The notes beneath the pieces are model-generated. The model saw nothing but the letters and a program-made list of their open reading frames with translations. It searched no databases and was not told the DNA's origin. A DNA stretch of 34,889 nt, from the NCBI GenBank assembly GCA_015063195.1, contig SUSX01000008.1, positions 1 to 34,889 on the forward strand. The letters are read 5' to 3'. A program made the translations under genes and the position numbers. The DNA is from Thermoplasmata archaeon. Lineage in GTDB: Archaea; Thermoplasmatota; Thermoplasmata; Methanomassiliicoccales; Methanomethylophilaceae. The first letter of the stretch is position 1, and the number at the start of each line of letters is the position of its first letter. Positions 32,906 through 34,889 of the stretch are shown in pieces.

Positions 32906-33414
32906 TTGTCCATCTCCTCAGCCCAAGAAACATCCTCGGGCATATGCCCAACTGTGTTTCCTTTCATAATATCTTCGATTGCAGATGCTGTATCATCGCT
33001 TGAATCGGAGGATGTGTCCACAACATATGTGGGGATTTCCGATTCCACTGATTCGTAAAGGATTACATCAAGAAGTTCTGCCTGGATATTCTCCATCACC
33101 TTCTCCGTACTGTATCCCCTGGATTCAAGACGTGTTTTCATCACATCAGGGCTGCAACGGAGAACGATAATTGTGTCCACATCCAAAAAATGGGAAAGAT
33201 GACTCTCAAATATTGTATTCTCACGGTCGAGAAGCATATCATTCAGTTTTTCGACATCCACATCGTAAGTGTCCCTTTCGGAATCGTATTCTTCTCTGAG
33301 ATTGTTGGATTTGATAAAATCTGTAATATCCAGTACATTGTATCCTCTGCTTCTGAGAACTGAGGATACCGTAGATTTTCCTGTACCTGGAGTACCGGTT
33401 ATAGCCACTCTCAT
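32896..33414 (-). CDS. adenylate kinase 6 / Fap7 family
   Basis: 172 residues: the Walker A loop ITGTPGTGKSTVSSVL at the N-terminus, the short NMP region NVLDITDFIKSNNLREEYDSERDTYDVDVEKL, and FESHLSHFLDVDTIIVLRCSP typical of the Fap7/hCINAP group. Relatives convert AMP and ATP to two ADP and help mature the small ribosomal subunit. Its ATG overlaps the PfkB stop as TGATG. An operon with S-adenosylhomocysteine hydrolase and a PfkB kinase suggests it also handles AMP from adenosine salvage. Confidence 0.88.
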   Translation of the reverse strand: MRVAITGTPGTGKSTVSSVLRSRGYNVLDITDFIKSNNLREEYDSERDTYDVDVEKLNDMLLDRENTIFESHLSHFLDVDTIIVLRCSPDVMKTRLESRGYSTEKVMENIQAELLDVILYESVESEIPTYVVDTSSDSSDDTASAIEDIMKGNTVGHMPEDVSWAEEMDKWF

Positions 33415-34322
33415 CAGATTTCCCTCAAGTAAGGGTCGGCCCTTTCCAAAACATCATCCCATGTCGGAGATGCAGTCATGGAACCGTATTCCTCGACTAT
33501 AAACGATGATACGGACGAAGCGATAACCAGTGATTCGCGTACATCGTATCCGTGGTACAATCCTGCATAAAATCCGGCACGGTATGAATCCCCTGCTCCT
33601 GTGGCATCAACAACCCTGTCTGCCCTGACAACAGGGATATTGAATCTTTCACCGTCGATTACTGCGATACTGCCTTCACTTCCGCATGTACATACAGCCA
33701 AAGGAAGGTTCACATCTCCGATATCATCTATCTTCAGATACTTCCTGACGGATTCGAATTCATATCTGTTGCAGAAGAGGTATTTTGAATACTGCATCGC
33801 ATCCTTCAGATAATCTTCATTCCATATACGGTGGACTTCCTGTGCTGGATCAATGGCCACTGTACCTTTGAGACCTTTCATTATGTCGATGTAATACTGA
33901 GGTTCACCGGTACAGAAATGGATATGTTTGGATCTCGATGCATTCTTATCCAATATGATTCCTGTTTTTGATGCGAACCCTTGCGGACCCTGATAAAAAA
34001 GTACCTTCTGTGTAAGATTATCATCGTTTGCGACCAGCGCCTGTGATGTATCAAATCCTTCCACCTTGAGGAATTCGTCGGTAATCACACCGGCATCTGA
34101 TATTATATCATCGAATTTCTTCGGAAAATCCATTCCGACAAATGCACATAGTGCAGTAGGTACGCCCAATCTCGAAGCTACTACAGCAATGTTACTTCCT
34201 GTTCCTCCGAGATGTGTACTCTTATCGATGACATCTACCGATGTGTTGTCCTTAGGGAACTCACGTACCCTGAGGATCTGATCTATCGCAACATGACCGT
34301 ACACAGACAGGAATGGTTCCAT
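33414..34322 (-). CDS. PfkB-family sugar/nucleoside kinase
   Basis: 302 residues. Family motifs are GGTGSNIAVVASRLG near the N-terminus and the ATP/catalytic site VVDATGAGDSYRAGFYAGL near the C-terminus, with the catalytic Asp in GAGDSY. PfkB members in archaea include nucleoside kinases (inosine, guanosine, adenosine), ribokinase and ADP-dependent enzymes; the substrate cannot be read here. The ATG at 34322 overlaps the S-adenosylhomocysteine hydrolase stop as TGATG, with GGAGG upstream, so a kinase acting on the adenosine released by that enzyme is a sensible guess. The track start six codons earlier is rejected. Confidence 0.82.
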   Translation of the reverse strand: MEPFLSVYGHVAIDQILRVREFPKDNTSVDVIDKSTHLGGTGSNIAVVASRLGVPTALCAFVGMDFPKKFDDIISDAGVITDEFLKVEGFDTSQALVANDDNLTQKVLFYQGPQGFASKTGIILDKNASRSKHIHFCTGEPQYYIDIMKGLKGTVAIDPAQEVHRIWNEDYLKDAMQYSKYLFCNRYEFESVRKYLKIDDIGDVNLPLAVCTCGSEGSIAVIDGERFNIPVVRADRVVDATGAGDSYRAGFYAGLYHGYDVRESLVIASSVSSFIVEEYGSMTASPTWDDVLERADPYLREI

Positions 34323-34889
34323 CAGGTACCTTCCTCCCAACCTGTGATGTATGACCTCTGCTCATCTGTGAGGGAATCGATAGAAACGCCCATTGCTTCA
34401 AGTTTCAGCCTTGCAATGTCATAATCCAGCTCATCAGGTGCTGTGTAGACTGCGTTGTCCATATCCTTACAGTTCCTGACCATATATTCAAGACCGAGTG
34501 CCTGAACAGCAAAACTCATATCCATGATCTCTGCGGGATGTCCCTGCCCTGCTGCGAGGTTCATCAGCCTTCCGTCGGAGATGAGATAGACTTTCCTTCC
34601 GTCCTTCAGCTCGTATTCATCCACGAACTCTCTGACACGTGTTACACCTTTGGACAGTGCATTGAGATCGGCCTTACTGATTTCATTGTCAAAGTGACCT
34701 ACATTACCCATTATACATCCGGATTTCATGACTTCCAGGTGCTCCGTGCGGATGATGTCCTTGCATCCTGTGACTGTGATGACAATCTCTGCATCCCTGA
34801 CTGCATCGACCATCTTTTTGACTGTGAAACCGTCCATCTTTGCTTCTATTGCCCTTATGGGGTCGACTTCTGTTACTGTAACATTTGCT
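34322..34889 (-). CDS. ahcY: S-adenosylhomocysteine hydrolase, C-terminal part (runs off right edge)
   Basis: Cleaves S-adenosylhomocysteine, the product of methyl transfer, to adenosine and homocysteine. The ORF track begins at an internal Met (34837), but the frame is open to the window edge and encodes VTVTEVDPIRAIEAKMDGF, a diagnostic segment of the NAD-binding domain. Further matches are VTGCKDIIRTEHLEVMKSGCIMGNVGHFDNEI and GRLMNLAAGQGHPAEIMDMSFAVQAL. It ends ITGWEEGT, about the family's normal archaeal C-terminus. It is the upstream gene of the coupled PfkB, adenylate kinase 6 and lipid synthase operon. Confidence 0.94.
   Translation of the reverse strand, partial: ANVTVTEVDPIRAIEAKMDGFTVKKMVDAVRDAEIVITVTGCKDIIRTEHLEVMKSGCIMGNVGHFDNEISKADLNALSKGVTRVREFVDEYELKDGRKVYLISDGRLMNLAAGQGHPAEIMDMSFAVQALGLEYMVRNCKDMDNAVYTAPDELDYDIARLKLEAMGVSIDSLTDEQRSYITGWEEGT

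Overview
The window is archaeal chromosome. The core genes are archaeal in type: aIF2-gamma, aIF5B, EF-1beta, the ribosomal proteins S6e, S28e, L24e and L7Ae, the large subunit of archaeal primase, an adenylate kinase 6 (Fap7) homologue and archaetidylinositol-phosphate synthase. Many genes have a TATA-like box about 25 bases before the start codon, as expected for leaderless transcripts, and genes inside operons have GGTGA or GAGG ribosome-binding sites. Gene content and moderate GC suggest a methanogen-related euryarchaeon, possibly of the Thermoplasmata/Methanomassiliicoccales type, but that placement is inference.

Layout. 1-4.1 kb is accessory: the start of an IS110-type transposase at the left edge, with hairpin-rich DNA upstream that could encode a bridge RNA; a dolichol-phosphate-mannose-synthase-like glycosyltransferase without an ordinary start codon; two surface or membrane proteins; and about 690 bases without a gene. 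4.1-8.6 kb holds an IlvH-like ACT protein, an unusual ACT-ACT-metallo-beta-lactamase fusion, two small membrane proteins, a mannose-1-phosphate guanylyltransferase-like enzyme and a cyclophilin. 8.6-14.9 kb is a translation block on the minus strand: S6e, aIF2-gamma and a PIN protein; then L7Ae, S28e, L24e, Ndk, aIF5B and a phosphoglucose/phosphomannose isomerase.

14.9-27.4 kb is a surface-glycan island, the most interesting part. It has a nucleotidyltransferase-GT2 fusion, a GmhA-GmhB fusion plus an HddA-type kinase (GDP-heptose route), a CDP-alcohol phosphotransferase with one altered motif residue, and a translationally coupled phosphonate operon: nucleotidyltransferase-PEP mutase, phosphonopyruvate decarboxylase, and PntC-like cytidylyltransferase fused to an iron alcohol dehydrogenase. 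An Alg13/Alg14 pair, a Wzx-like flippase and a LicD-family phosphotransferase follow. Read together, the genes predict that a hydroxyethylphosphonate group is made from PEP, activated with CTP, and placed on a heptose-containing lipid-linked glycan or a lipid, then exported.

27.4-34.9 kb returns to core functions: EF-1beta with a 54-residue zinc-ribbon protein missed by the ORF track, malic enzyme, a radical SAM/HhH protein, primase large subunit, and an overlapping minus-strand operon of S-adenosylhomocysteine hydrolase, PfkB kinase, adenylate kinase 6 and archaetidylinositol-phosphate synthase. I saw no tRNA, rRNA or CRISPR array.
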